The position numbers were made by a program, and so were the translations under genes. The notes beneath the pieces were generated by a model. The model had not been told where the DNA came from and did no database searches. It saw only the letters and a list, made by a program, of their open reading frames with translations. Shown here one piece after another: positions 1 to 9,036 of a DNA stretch of 64,000 bases. Positions within the stretch are counted from its first letter, which is position 1; every line of letters begins with the position of its first letter. Origin of the DNA: Sporothrix humicola (taxonomy: Eukaryota; Ascomycota; Sordariomycetes; Ophiostomatales; Ophiostomataceae); NCBI GenBank assembly GCA_021396245.1, contig WNYE01000045.1, forward strand, positions 248,001 to 312,000, read 5' to 3'.

Positions 1-1
1 C

Positions 2-121
2 GACACCACCCGGAAGGAAATCCAGAAGTTCGTGGAGAAGGAAAAGTCTCTGCAAGAGAGCCTGAAGAACATCAATTCTCTTGTCAAGTCTCTGGGGGCA
101 CCGTCTGACAAGCAAAGTTAG
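2..121 (+). CDS. Partial gene: C-terminal coiled-coil end, probable first member of the tandem unknown family
   Basis: Only the last 39 codons are inside the window; the frame is open from the left edge to a TAG at 119-121. The visible peptide is charged and heptad-like (KEIQKFVEKEKSLQESLKN and on), as expected of a coiled coil. Its charged, helical character matches the C-termini of the next genes, for example the end of the 1991-2854 gene, and it has the same orientation and spacing. Membership in that family is therefore inferred from position and tail character only; the diagnostic central block lies outside the window. Confidence 0.5.
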   Translation, partial: DTTRKEIQKFVEKEKSLQESLKNINSLVKSLGAPSDKQS

Positions 122-725
122 CCGGTCTGATTGAATTTGCGGAGCTTTGAAGGACGTGGAATGGAATGGCAATGCAATTCTTGGGGAAAAAGAGGAGATG
201 GGAAAGATTTGGTTGTTCTTAATGTACTGGTAATGTAGTCTACAATACCGACAGATAGTACAATGTTTTTCTGCAACAAATTCGTATCTTAGATTGAGAA
301 CAGGACTGCTACTTACAAAATTATTTATTTCTGAAGTAAGAAGACAAACGAAAAAAAAAAAAAAAATCTGTAAGGATAACCGATCCGGTCGATGTGCTTT
401 CATTTTCACAATGGCTGAATGTGGGGCGACAGTTCACATGCATCTCTGCCTAGATCGCTCCTGCCATTTGTGTGTATTCAAGGTCCCTACCATTTTGTAA
501 ACCATCCCACCCGCATATTTGTTTTGTTCATTTTTTTCTCTTCCACCTTTGTTTGTCTGTCTTCACAATTTCGACCCTTCAGATCCAGCCTCTCCAAGAT
601 CGACAACAACCCTTCACATCTACCATCGGCGATACGCCGACCCCGATGTAAGTACACCTATTGTCCGCACTCTATTGTAGCTGTCCAGAGTACTCTAGAT
701 CTAATGGACCACAAACAGATCCAAT
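122..725. other. Intergenic region with probable 5'UTR intron (648-718)
   Basis: No credible coding region. It holds the 3' flank of the partial gene, a 15-20 nt A-run near 350-366, a pyrimidine-rich stretch typical of a fungal promoter (about 520-600), and a likely leader intron. The donor GTAAGT is at 648 and the acceptor ACAG ends at 718, a few bases before the ATG at 726. Confidence 0.5.
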
Positions 726-1454
726 ATGTCTACCGACGCGAGGTATATTGAGCTCAGCAGAGACCCTACCCTCCGGACGACGTACAAAGATGGCGTCCCT
801 TGGCAGGTTGCCATTGAACGGCTACGGAAGATATACCCCGGTGTCAACATCGACGACCCACAGGACGAACGAGACCAGTTTGCTTCCGATGTTCGTGAAG
901 AGATAAGCAAAATTTTCAAAGCTGCCTTCGTCTGTCCCGTAGGGGTAGAAATATACATACGGCCAAAAATCATTCTCTTGGACAAAGACTACCCAAAGCT
1001 CCAGTACAAGATTCTACACACTTATTACTCCTGGTACGCTGCCAGAAAGACACCCGGCGACTTTGACCCATATGAGTACCAGTACCGGTTTCCCACACAC
1101 GAAAAAATGATGGCCCTTCGGCTGCTCCGCCCGAGCGACTTCCACTCCAAGGCTGTCTGTGACGCCATGAAAGACGACGAGCGCTACTCCTACTTGCTCA
1201 CCAGCGTCATTCGTTCGTGGATCACTCCTGACAAAGATATGGCTGGAGAAGTCGCGTATTGTGCAAAGGATGAAGCTCCCTTTGGCGCCCATACCTTCGG
1301 TTCCTTGATCGAAGCCAATAATGCGGCCGTTTCGGAGCTCGAGAAACTCCGGAAGGAAAAGGAGAAGTTGGAGTACAAGGAACGCGTGCTGATCTACAGC
1401 ATCACGGACATTGAGAATCTTATGGACAAGATGGAACCGGAAAGCACCGAGTAG
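726..1454 (+). CDS. Unknown tandem-family protein, member 1 (242 aa)
   Basis: I do not recognise this protein. It is a single-exon ORF. Residues ~20-70 form a helical N-block that starts YKDGVPWQVAIERLRKIYPG and runs through NIDDPQDERDQF. This is clearly alignable with the next gene (YKDGVPHHVAEERVLRMYPG). Residues ~120-160 contain the central block FPTHEKMMALRLLRPSDFHS, which matches LPSHxEILALRILSPxNxH in other members. The C-terminus (from ~190) is a Lys/Glu-rich coiled coil. There is no signal peptide, membrane segment or metal-binding motif. The start at 726 is the first ATG after a probable leader intron. The gene is conserved among its neighbours, so it is probably real and expressed, but its function is unknown. 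Helical blocks plus coiled coil suggest a scaffold or interaction protein; that is inference only. Confidence 0.7.
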   Translation: MSTDARYIELSRDPTLRTTYKDGVPWQVAIERLRKIYPGVNIDDPQDERDQFASDVREEISKIFKAAFVCPVGVEIYIRPKIILLDKDYPKLQYKILHTYYSWYAARKTPGDFDPYEYQYRFPTHEKMMALRLLRPSDFHSKAVCDAMKDDERYSYLLTSVIRSWITPDKDMAGEVAYCAKDEAPFGAHTFGSLIEANNAAVSELEKLRKEKEKLEYKERVLIYSITDIENLMDKMEPESTE

Positions 1455-1990
1455 TCGATCTACTTGTTGAACCAGCATACTCGGCCATGTTGTCTGAAGA
1501 TATGTCTAAGGATATATCTGAAATTATTGGGTGCATTTCGTGTTTGGGGAGATGATATATTAATGCACATACTTCCTAGATTGAAAATGACTAGGGCTTT
1601 TTTATTTATTCTATGGAATAGCCAGACGAAGTCTGTTCAAAATACAACTTACAATAGTAGATCTAAAATCCCACAAGTTGCAAGGGCGATGGTTAATAAT
1701 GGTGACTAAAAGTGACAATATGACGACGGCTTGTAGATGGTGCGGTGTAAGTAGATATATATTACTTAGGATGGTCTATTCCCACGTCATATCAAAAGTG
1801 GGGCAATTACTATGAGCATCTAGCTCTTGCCGTTGCTGCTGTGATGTCGCTTGCCTTCGACGAAACATCAAGAACGTTTGTTGTTGTTCTTGTTTTTTAT
1901 CCTTTTTGCAGCTCGTTCCATCTCTTCTCCACCATCTACATCCATCTTCTCCCGAACTGACATTATCCCTCCCATTTACCACAGCCAGCC
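1455..1990. other. Intergenic
   Basis: AT-rich 3' flank (1500-1640) followed by a T/C-rich promoter stretch (1870-1980) upstream of the next family member. No gene seen. Confidence 0.4.
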
Positions 1991-2854
1991 ATGCGCCAAC
2001 CAACCAACAAAGAAATGCGTTCAGCCATGCACCAACCAGCATACAAAGACAAGCGTTTTCTGCTCCCCTGTCTGTTCCTTTTCTCATTGCTGGCCTATTT
2101 CTGTTTTTGTGGTCTGGATTCTGGCCCCAGCGTCGACAACCAACCGCTTACCGTTGAGCCCATCCTCGACCCGACCGACGAAGCAAAGTACAAGGACGGT
2201 GTGCCGCACCATGTCGCCGAGGAGCGTGTCCTCCGAATGTACCCAGGCGCCGACCCTGATTCTCCATCCGATGCCCGCGATCAGTTCGTTTGGGAGATCT
2301 TCTACGAAATCGACAAAATCTTCAAGGAAGCCTTTGGGCGCGAAAAAACCTACGATGATCGGGAACACAAGAACCTCACTTTTCTACCAGGCAAAGACTC
2401 CCCCGACATCGAGGGAAGTGCAATCAGTGGTTACGAGCATTGGAAAGGGACGGGATCAACATGGGAAGGCTATCTCCCCAAACACAAGAAAATGGTGGCT
2501 CTCCAAGTGCTGAACCCCAGTGGCCAGCACTCCAAGTTGGTGAAGAACACGATTGGTGCTGACAAGCAATGCAAATACCTGACACTGACCAAAAACTTTG
2601 GCAATTTGAAGCCCAAGAAGAAGCCCGCCCCGGAAAAAGAGAAAGAAGAGTTGGCCCCGGTGACAGAGATGGAAAAGCCCACCCCAGTGACGGAAGGGGA
2701 AAAGCAACCGGTTGCTACAGACCTCCAGCCCAATGACGCTCGAGTTCAGGCACTGCTGGCCATAAAAGACAAGCTTGAGACCATGACAGGAAAGCTCGAG
2801 GCCGTCGAAAAGTACCTCAAGGGGCTGCCAGCGGAGCTAGAAAAGCTCCAATAG
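1991..2854 (+). CDS. Unknown tandem-family protein, member 2 (up to 287 aa), with possible N-terminal membrane anchor
   Basis: Paralogue of the 726-1454 gene. The N-block YKDGVPHHVAEERVLRMYPG with PDSPSDARDQF lies at residues ~65-110, and the central block YLPKHKKMVALQVLNPSGQH at ~160-180. A Lys/Glu/Pro-rich linker with two near-copies of EMEKPTPVTE follows, then a short coiled coil (LAIKDKLETMTGKLEAVEKY). From the ATG at 1991 the protein gains about 60 extra N-terminal residues, including a strongly hydrophobic run FLLPCLFLFSLLAYFCFCG (residues ~23-41). That run could be a signal anchor. Alternatively this part may be leader sequence and translation may start further in, but no later in-frame ATG precedes the conserved block, which favours the long form. 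Function unknown. Confidence 0.6.
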   Translation: MRQPTNKEMRSAMHQPAYKDKRFLLPCLFLFSLLAYFCFCGLDSGPSVDNQPLTVEPILDPTDEAKYKDGVPHHVAEERVLRMYPGADPDSPSDARDQFVWEIFYEIDKIFKEAFGREKTYDDREHKNLTFLPGKDSPDIEGSAISGYEHWKGTGSTWEGYLPKHKKMVALQVLNPSGQHSKLVKNTIGADKQCKYLTLTKNFGNLKPKKKPAPEKEKEELAPVTEMEKPTPVTEGEKQPVATDLQPNDARVQALLAIKDKLETMTGKLEAVEKYLKGLPAELEKLQ

Positions 2855-3408
2855 AGCTTGGTAGGGCATCGATAGCCTTGTTAGTAACCTGGTATGGGCA
2901 TCTGACATCTGCAGACGAGGCTACGACGCAAGGCATGTCATTGTATTGATACTGTTACTACTTTGGGCAGAATCCATAACAGATATATTTTAGAGGGACA
3001 CAATATTATGCCCGCTGGCCATATGCCGGTAGTGGCATGCAAAAATGACGGACAGTACGGCCAATGTACGTATCAGAGATCAGATACACGAATGGACCCA
3101 ACAATCAAGATCATTCTCTAACATCTATTGATTCGTGAAGGACGGTGTTGTACGCCACTCGCGAACATCATGAATTTTGCATTCCCACAGACGGTTGCTT
3201 GGCCACCAGTTGCGCCTTCCCTCAACTCTTCTTCACCGACCAAAGCACAAATGTTCCTTGCTGCTCTACGACATCTCGGCAACCACAACCTCCCACAACA
3301 GCCTTCCCCACACAGAAACAAAGATTCACAAATAACACATTTTCTTTATCGACGACAAACTTATCGACGGCATCCTTAACAACCAAGCGACGCAAACCGG
3401 ACATTAAA
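2855..3408. other. Intergenic
   Basis: 3' flank and promoter between family members 2 and 3. The frame of member 3 is open upstream to 3145, but that part has no family similarity. I read it as 5'UTR. Confidence 0.4.
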
Positions 3409-4200
3409 ATGGAAGAAGATGGCGAGGTCGCACTCAATTTGGCAAACGCCCACGGTGAGGTCACATTCGCTCTGGCAAACGCCCGCATCGCCGCCATCTA
3501 CCCAGGCATCAACATCCATGACCCGGACGATCCACGCGCCATACATACCCGCGAGATCACCAGATATGTCAACCGGTTTCTCTACTCATACCATTCAGAC
3601 AAGCTCGGGGCACAGTGTTCATATTCACAAGACGTTGATAAGCTCACCGGTGGTCTCGTCGACGAAATGGCGCTATGGATGGAACGGAGAACGAATGGAA
3701 CGAACGGACCGATGGCGTATGGACACGAACATGGATACGAGCAAGGCGGCTCACCTCGTCCTCTCACCCGCGCAGAGATTTTTGCCCTCCGCATTCTCAG
3801 CCCGCACAACCTAGACGACTCCAGAATCATATGGCTCCTTGCCGGTACACAGTTTGAAAGTCTGCTGGACCCCGTCCCGGATCCGTCTGTTCGTCTAGGC
3901 CCCGCACACGTCGACGAAACTGATTGCATGACCTGTACCACCGACAGTACTATGAGCCAAGGCGCCGCCAATAGCCTCACGGCCCATGGATTCGGCGGCC
4001 ACGGCACCAACGACTGCGACACCCGTGCTCCTGGTATCAATGGTATCACACCTGCCCTGAGGGGTTGGATCCAAGCTGCTGTAAACCGCAGAAAATTCGT
4101 CACGGATCAACTGGAGAGTTTAAAAGTTGGCATGCAGATCCTTGAGGAATCCCTCGAGGCCGACCGTGCTGCCATTGACCAGCTACGGGCTATGCTATAG
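3409..4200 (+). CDS. Unknown tandem-family protein, member 3 (263 aa)
   Basis: Single exon. The start at 3409 (MEEDGEVALNLANAHGEV) is chosen because the family N-block follows at once (NARIAAIYPGINIHDPDDPR, residues ~27-46). An in-frame ATG at 3145 would add 88 unrelated residues. The first 30 residues contain an internal near-repeat (EVALNLANAHG / EVTFALANAR). The central block PLTRAEIFALRILSPHNL is at ~122-140, followed by LLAGTQFESLLDPVPDP, which matches the GTxxEYLLD segment of members 4 and 6. It ends in a short coiled coil (LESLKVGMQILEESLEADRA). No function can be assigned. Confidence 0.65.
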   Translation: MEEDGEVALNLANAHGEVTFALANARIAAIYPGINIHDPDDPRAIHTREITRYVNRFLYSYHSDKLGAQCSYSQDVDKLTGGLVDEMALWMERRTNGTNGPMAYGHEHGYEQGGSPRPLTRAEIFALRILSPHNLDDSRIIWLLAGTQFESLLDPVPDPSVRLGPAHVDETDCMTCTTDSTMSQGAANSLTAHGFGGHGTNDCDTRAPGINGITPALRGWIQAAVNRRKFVTDQLESLKVGMQILEESLEADRAAIDQLRAML

Positions 4201-4830
4201 CTCGGGACGGTTGAACTCGAACACAGAACTGTGACATACATTGGACTGGACATGTTCGTGGAATGGGCTTTTAGAAAGGAAGGCATACGTGCTTGAGGGA
4301 ACATGTTTAAATTTTGGATTATACGGCTATTGGGTAACAGAACTTGCATACACGTCTCACCCCAGAATAGATACCAGAATCAATATTCAAATACGAACAA
4401 TAGATAGCCATAGTCAAGTCAATGGGAAAACGACTGGCAAGCAAAGAAAAGATACACCAAAGGCGCGCGGCGGTGTTTACGCCCTTGACGCGATTTTGCT
4501 TGTCGCTCCTTCCTCATCTATCACGGTTTTCTCGCGTCCCAGCGCGTGCCTTCCATTTACGCCGTCCACACCGTTCAGACACATCAGCCCCTGAATTTTC
4601 CCTCCATACCCTTTGGAAACGCTCAGTCTTCTTCTTCTCTTTCTTTTCGGTTGTGCAAAGTTCTTTTCCGCATATTCTCAACCGGAGTCACAATTGCTTC
4701 CTACTGCGATACCGAACAACCCTCAAGCACAGACTAACTGACGAGCATCACGACAACTGACACAGTAAGTGCCATATTTCACCGCACGATTGGTTGGTTT
4801 TATGCCGCAATGTCATTCTAATTCCAATAG
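4201..4830. other. Intergenic region with 5'UTR intron (4765-4830)
   Basis: A promoter rich in TC tracts, ending in a clear leader intron: donor GTAAGT at 4765 and acceptor CAATAG at 4830. The acceptor G directly abuts the ATG of the next gene, so the start codon is created at the splice junction. No other gene seen. Confidence 0.6.
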
Positions 4831-5844
4831 ATGGCCACTGTGGGCTATTTGGGCACTTTGATCGCCGATGAGAGACCGGCCAAAATGGCCCCCTTGACAC
4901 CAGAGCTGATCGCAAGACGCACCGAAGAAATGTTTGGGCCGAAAAGGATAAACAAACTGAATGATCCACGTCTCGAATTCTTTGGAGACCTTGCTGATAT
5001 CGTCAATGACGTCTATGGACCCCTCTCCCCACCCGGACGCAAGCTAGATCCTGTCAGCGCCGCCGCGTTCGCTGACAGATATGACCGGCTCCAACAGTCC
5101 GTCGTGTCGAAGCTCAAGCGTTGGAGAGGTTGCCGGGGAGTTGGCAAGCCTTCGAGCAATGCAGAAATAGCCACCAGGATAACCGCTCTGCTCCCTTCTC
5201 ATGTGGAGATCTTGGCCCTCAAGATCCTCAGCCCAGACAACAAGCACTGCAGCGATGTCCACAACATCCTTCGTGGATCTGACATGGAACATCTCCTCGA
5301 CCCAATCCGTCCCGATGAGCCCCCTCACCTCGCAGCTCATGATACTGATGAGGCAGGCGAAGGTCTGCAGAGCAAGGAATACGAGGAGCTTGCCCAAGTC
5401 CACAGTCATCTCATGATTTACATGATGTCCAAACTCGAAATGGCCAAAGAAGCGAACGATGTGGCCCAGAATGATGTCAAGGAAGCCAAATTCAAAGCCG
5501 AAGCCTCACGCTGTGAGCTAGAAGATGTCGAGAAAATCATCGAGCACATGAAAATGGCATGCGTGCATCTTAAAAGATTGGCCATCAGACGTCGGGAGAT
5601 GGAGGCAGGCGACGAGCAAAAGGCAGCTTCCGGAGCACAGATCGATGGGCCCATCCCGAGTGAAGGCGCCAGCGAGCCCAACACAGATAAAAATCGGAGC
5701 TCCGCGGGAGCAGCCAAACAAGGACAACGCGCCCAGCCCAAGAAGAAGAAGAATGGCGGATCGAAGAAGAACAACATTGTGGGATACATTCCCAATGTCC
5801 ATTTGGTGAGGGAAAATGCCGCAAATGGAATACAGCATGGATAG
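4831..5844 (+). CDS. Unknown tandem-family protein, member 4 (337 aa)
   Basis: Single coding exon; the start codon directly follows the acceptor of a leader intron (4765-4830). The N-block is residues ~22-65 (PLTPELIARRTEEMFGPK, DPRLEFFGDLADIVNDVYG). A helix SVVSKLKRWRG (~90-100) aligns with VLAKVRNWAA in member 5. The central block LLPSHVEILALKILSPDNKH is at ~117-136, followed by LRGSDMEHLLDPIRPDE. Residues ~180-260 form a long coiled coil (KLEMAKEANDVAQNDVKEAK and on). The C-terminus is very basic (QRAQPKKKKNGGSKKNN), which could be a nuclear or nucleic-acid-binding tail. This is the clearest full-length representative of the family. Function unknown. Confidence 0.7.
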   Translation: MATVGYLGTLIADERPAKMAPLTPELIARRTEEMFGPKRINKLNDPRLEFFGDLADIVNDVYGPLSPPGRKLDPVSAAAFADRYDRLQQSVVSKLKRWRGCRGVGKPSSNAEIATRITALLPSHVEILALKILSPDNKHCSDVHNILRGSDMEHLLDPIRPDEPPHLAAHDTDEAGEGLQSKEYEELAQVHSHLMIYMMSKLEMAKEANDVAQNDVKEAKFKAEASRCELEDVEKIIEHMKMACVHLKRLAIRRREMEAGDEQKAASGAQIDGPIPSEGASEPNTDKNRSSAGAAKQGQRAQPKKKKNGGSKKNNIVGYIPNVHLVRENAANGIQHG

Positions 5845-6357
5845 AACCGAGTTTGATGGTGTTGTGCAGAGATGATAGAGGTATGGATTGTGCAAGGAAA
5901 ATTGTGAGAGTACTCTGCGTGCGTGCATCTTTTGTTTTTTACTGCTAGCCCGCCAGTCCAATTATGTCATTGAGATAACTGATAGCCACGTTCAAATCTG
6001 CTCCATTCACGCCGGCATGACTCTCACCATACCATCACTTTAACCTGACTTCGTGATTTATGTCCCTTCAATGCCCAACCATCTTCGTCTGAGCTTTCCT
6101 TGGTAGACATATCTGACCACTAGAAATGTTTCTTACACTCTCTTACACAGTCTTTCTTTTGTCCCGAATCCAGATTTTCACATCCTATTCTTCTTACTTG
6201 GATCTGAGCCACTCATCTACCATAATAACCATCTAGCGATCACAACCAACACAGGTTACGACGTCAAAGACATGTTCAATTGCTACAACCTAACATTTCC
6301 ACTAACCATTGTGTATCAGCAGACATTTGTCACCAGCCACGGCATCTCGCTGTGCCC
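5845..6357. other. Intergenic
   Basis: 3' flank and CT-rich promoter. A possible leader intron ends in CAG near 6321 (branch-like CACTAACC at 6300). No gene seen. Confidence 0.35.
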
Positions 6358-7392
6358 ATGACTATGCCTACCAAAACCCACCCTCCTACTCCCAAGATCA
6401 AGACCAAGGCGAAGGCCATGGCCAAGAACAAGACCAATGTGAAAGGCGTTACTCTACGCAGCATTGTTCGACGCATCGCAGAGCTGTTCCTCCTCTGCAG
6501 CTACGAGAATATGGATGATCCTAGGGTTGCTCTCGCGCGCAAAACCTTCGGTATCGTGAACAGCCTGCTCCTCGATTTATACAGCACGAAACTCGAGCTT
6601 GAACCGGCCAAGGCGGAAGCCGAGATCACCGGGCATGGTGAAGAAAAGGTCAAAAACGAGATCAACAATGCCAACGGCGGCGAGGATCACACTTGTGAAT
6701 GCACATGCGGGAGAAACATACAAGAGGGCACGGAAGTACTCTACGATCTCAAGAGAGATTTCCCGGACTTTCTGGAGGGCGTTCTCGCCAAGGTCCGGAA
6801 CTGGGCGGCCACTCGCAAGACCGACCACGGACTCTCGGCAGAGCAACTGCGGGCCCTCCTCCCTTCCCACGAAGAAGTCTACGCTGTCCGCGTTCTCCGC
6901 CGCTCCAACACTCACCACCCGGAGATTTTCAAGGCCGTCGACGGCACCGACGCCTATTTTCTCGTCAATCACGCTCAACTCGTCGTAACAGACAAGCTGG
7001 AGCCTATGGAAGTCGCCCGCATCACAAACATGTCGTTTGTCGGGCCGCAGAAGCGCCAGCTGGCTACCCTCAAAGCGCTGCTGCGCATGCTCCAGGTGTA
7101 CGAGCCGATGGGCTTCTGCGCCATCGAGACAGTCAAGATCGAGATCCAAAACACGATTAGGACAAACCGTCAACTCAGAAAGGTGACGGAGGCCGCGCTG
7201 ATCGAGTCGGTCGAGAGCCTTATGAAGGCTGTGGGGCGTGGCAATGGACACGGGAAGGATGTGGGCAATAAGCAGGTAAAGAAGGATGAAGAAGAAGATG
7301 GGAAGGAAGATACTCGTGTGGAAAATGGAAACGATGAAGAGAGCAACGCCAAGGCGTGTGGCGCGAAGAGTAACAAGGCAAAGGAAGCTTGA
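6358..7392 (+). CDS. Unknown tandem-family protein, member 5 (344 aa)
   Basis: The start at 6358 (MTMPTKTHPPTPKIKTKAKA) is preferred over an in-frame ATG at 6280 because the upstream codons look like leader sequence. The N-terminus is a Lys/Thr/Pro-rich basic segment. The N-block follows (VTLRSIVRRIAELFLLCSYE, DDPRVALARKTFGIVNSLLL, ~25-70). A Cys-containing insert (HTCECTCGRN) lies at ~119-128. The helix FLEGVLAKVRNWAATRK and central block LLPSHEEVYAVRVLRRSNTH (~170-190) match members 4 and 6. It ends in an acidic/basic low-complexity tail (KKDEEEDGKEDTRVENGNDE). The Cys insert has too few ligands to be called a zinc finger. Function unknown. Confidence 0.65.
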   Translation: MTMPTKTHPPTPKIKTKAKAMAKNKTNVKGVTLRSIVRRIAELFLLCSYENMDDPRVALARKTFGIVNSLLLDLYSTKLELEPAKAEAEITGHGEEKVKNEINNANGGEDHTCECTCGRNIQEGTEVLYDLKRDFPDFLEGVLAKVRNWAATRKTDHGLSAEQLRALLPSHEEVYAVRVLRRSNTHHPEIFKAVDGTDAYFLVNHAQLVVTDKLEPMEVARITNMSFVGPQKRQLATLKALLRMLQVYEPMGFCAIETVKIEIQNTIRTNRQLRKVTEAALIESVESLMKAVGRGNGHGKDVGNKQVKKDEEEDGKEDTRVENGNDEESNAKACGAKSNKAKEA

Positions 7393-7851
7393 AGATGGCG
7401 CGTTGAAGATGAAGGGTACAAATGGTGTTTTTATGTGGTTTAATAGAGGCGTTTATGGAGGATTGAGAGTTGATACAGAGCAATGCAAATACTGAAAGAA
7501 ATACATCTACAAATTGAATCGACAATTATATTCACCGCATGGTAGTTTCGTGATAAGCTCCTTCTTCACTTTTGTGCGCAGGTGGTGCGATCGCCCCTTC
7601 CGCGCGTTTGTAGATGCTTTAGTTGCCCCTCGATCTTTCCCAGTTCGCTCTTTCCATTCTTTCGCCTTAACCTTGTTTATCTGTTTAATTCCACACGTCT
7701 AAAGCACAAACAGCTTCCATTCTCTTCTCTTGCAAACTTCATGATCTAACCTCTTCCATCACACGTTACAGTACATCTACATCACGGACCACCAGCATCA
7801 CATAGCATCAGCATCATTTGCAACTCCCCAAATACTCGACTCCTGGCCAAC
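7393..7851. other. Intergenic
   Basis: 3' flank and pyrimidine-rich promoter upstream of member 6. No gene seen. Confidence 0.35.
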
Positions 7852-9036
7852 ATGTGGTTGACTCGTCAACTTGGAGAGCCATACCCCTTGACAAGGGAAA
7901 TGGTTGAGGAGCGCATCGCCAAGCACTATCCATATGTCGACATAAATAAAGATACAAGCCCGACAGCCGTGCTTGTCCGCCAGACCCGTTGCATCATTGA
8001 GAACATCTACGACATCCTGGACGCCGAGACCGACGAATGCGAGGCTTGCTATGGCAGAGAATACTGCTACAGGGCCATGGCTTGGACAAGTAAAAAAAAC
8101 GTCAATGGCCACACCTGCGCTCGACACCGAACGTTTTAGCTGAATACCGAGTATCCCGAATTCGAAAACCTCATCACGGCAAAGCTTACGAATTGGTCCT
8201 GCCACCGGCGGGCATATGCATGGCGGTCGGGATACGCCGTCGATGAGTTGCATCATGTCGAACTCTACGATGAGAGCCTAGTATCTATGCTACCCTCGCA
8301 TGCGGAGATCCTAGCCCTTCGATTCCTCAGCCAGGATGCCATACACGACAAGCGAATCATGGAGTACTTGATCGGCACAGAGGCTGAATACCTGCTCGAC
8401 AAGTTTCCTCGCCTGGTTGATCCTAAAAAGCTGGCCCCGCCGCCTCCGCCGGCAGAGTCCCTTCACTCGGACAAGGCGGATCAAATACCAGTGCCAGTGG
8501 TACCAAAAGACCAAGAGATGCCAGATGCGGATGCTGAGCCAGACCCGGCATGGGATCCGGCAGACAGTCGGGAGCCAACCGTGGCCGGCACGCCGCCGAA
8601 ATCCCAGTCCAACTCCAGGTACAGGTCTGCATATGTCACTGAACTTGGATCTCGATCTCAATCCAGCCCTCGACCTGATGCGCGCGCCACTGCCGACAGC
8701 CCCAAGCCTACAGCGAAAGACGCAGGACCGCACGCTGTGCCGACTGACAATGGCCTACAGCTGCTATCAAAGATCCGACTGAGCCCAAGTCTCAAGGACG
8801 AGTTCTACAAGGCCGCCAGAAGTCGGCTCAGCGAGCTGCATTGCTTGCAAGACTTCTTAAGGTACAACCTGGAAATGAATTATGAAGATTTTGACGACGA
8901 GCTGCAATCTCTTGAGGATGCATTGGACGGCGTGTCAGCGGCTTTGGAGAGGTTCAGATTTGCATCAGTGCTATCCGAAGGCAAGGTGGGCTCATCCGGA
9001 AAGAAAGAACAGCCCCTCTGGCAGAGCATGCTCTGA
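7852..9036 (+). pseudogene. Unknown tandem-family protein, member 6, interrupted by one in-frame TAG (8137-8139)
   Basis: Both halves lie in one reading frame over 395 codons, broken only by TAG at 8137. The first part (95 codons from ATG 7852) carries the N-block PLTREMVEERIAKHYPYVDI and VRQTRCIIENIYDILD. The second part carries the helix EYPEFENLITAKLTNW, the central block MLPSHAEILALRFLSQDAIH and GTEAEYLLDKFPRLVD. A Pro/Ser-rich linker and a C-terminal coiled coil complete it. A candidate intron 8090-8139 (GTAAAA...TTTTAG) would remove the stop, but it is 50 nt long and shifts the frame, and I found no alternative acceptor that restores it. The TAG therefore looks like a recent nonsense change, an assembly error, or a read-through stop. 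All other family features are intact. I call it a pseudogene provisionally. Confidence 0.5.

Noticed and set aside
8090..8139. Intron that would remove the TAG of family member 6
   Set aside because: The boundaries look like GT-AG, but the 50-nt length shifts the frame into a stop about 95 nt later, and no alternative AG in the right phase exists before the conserved block.
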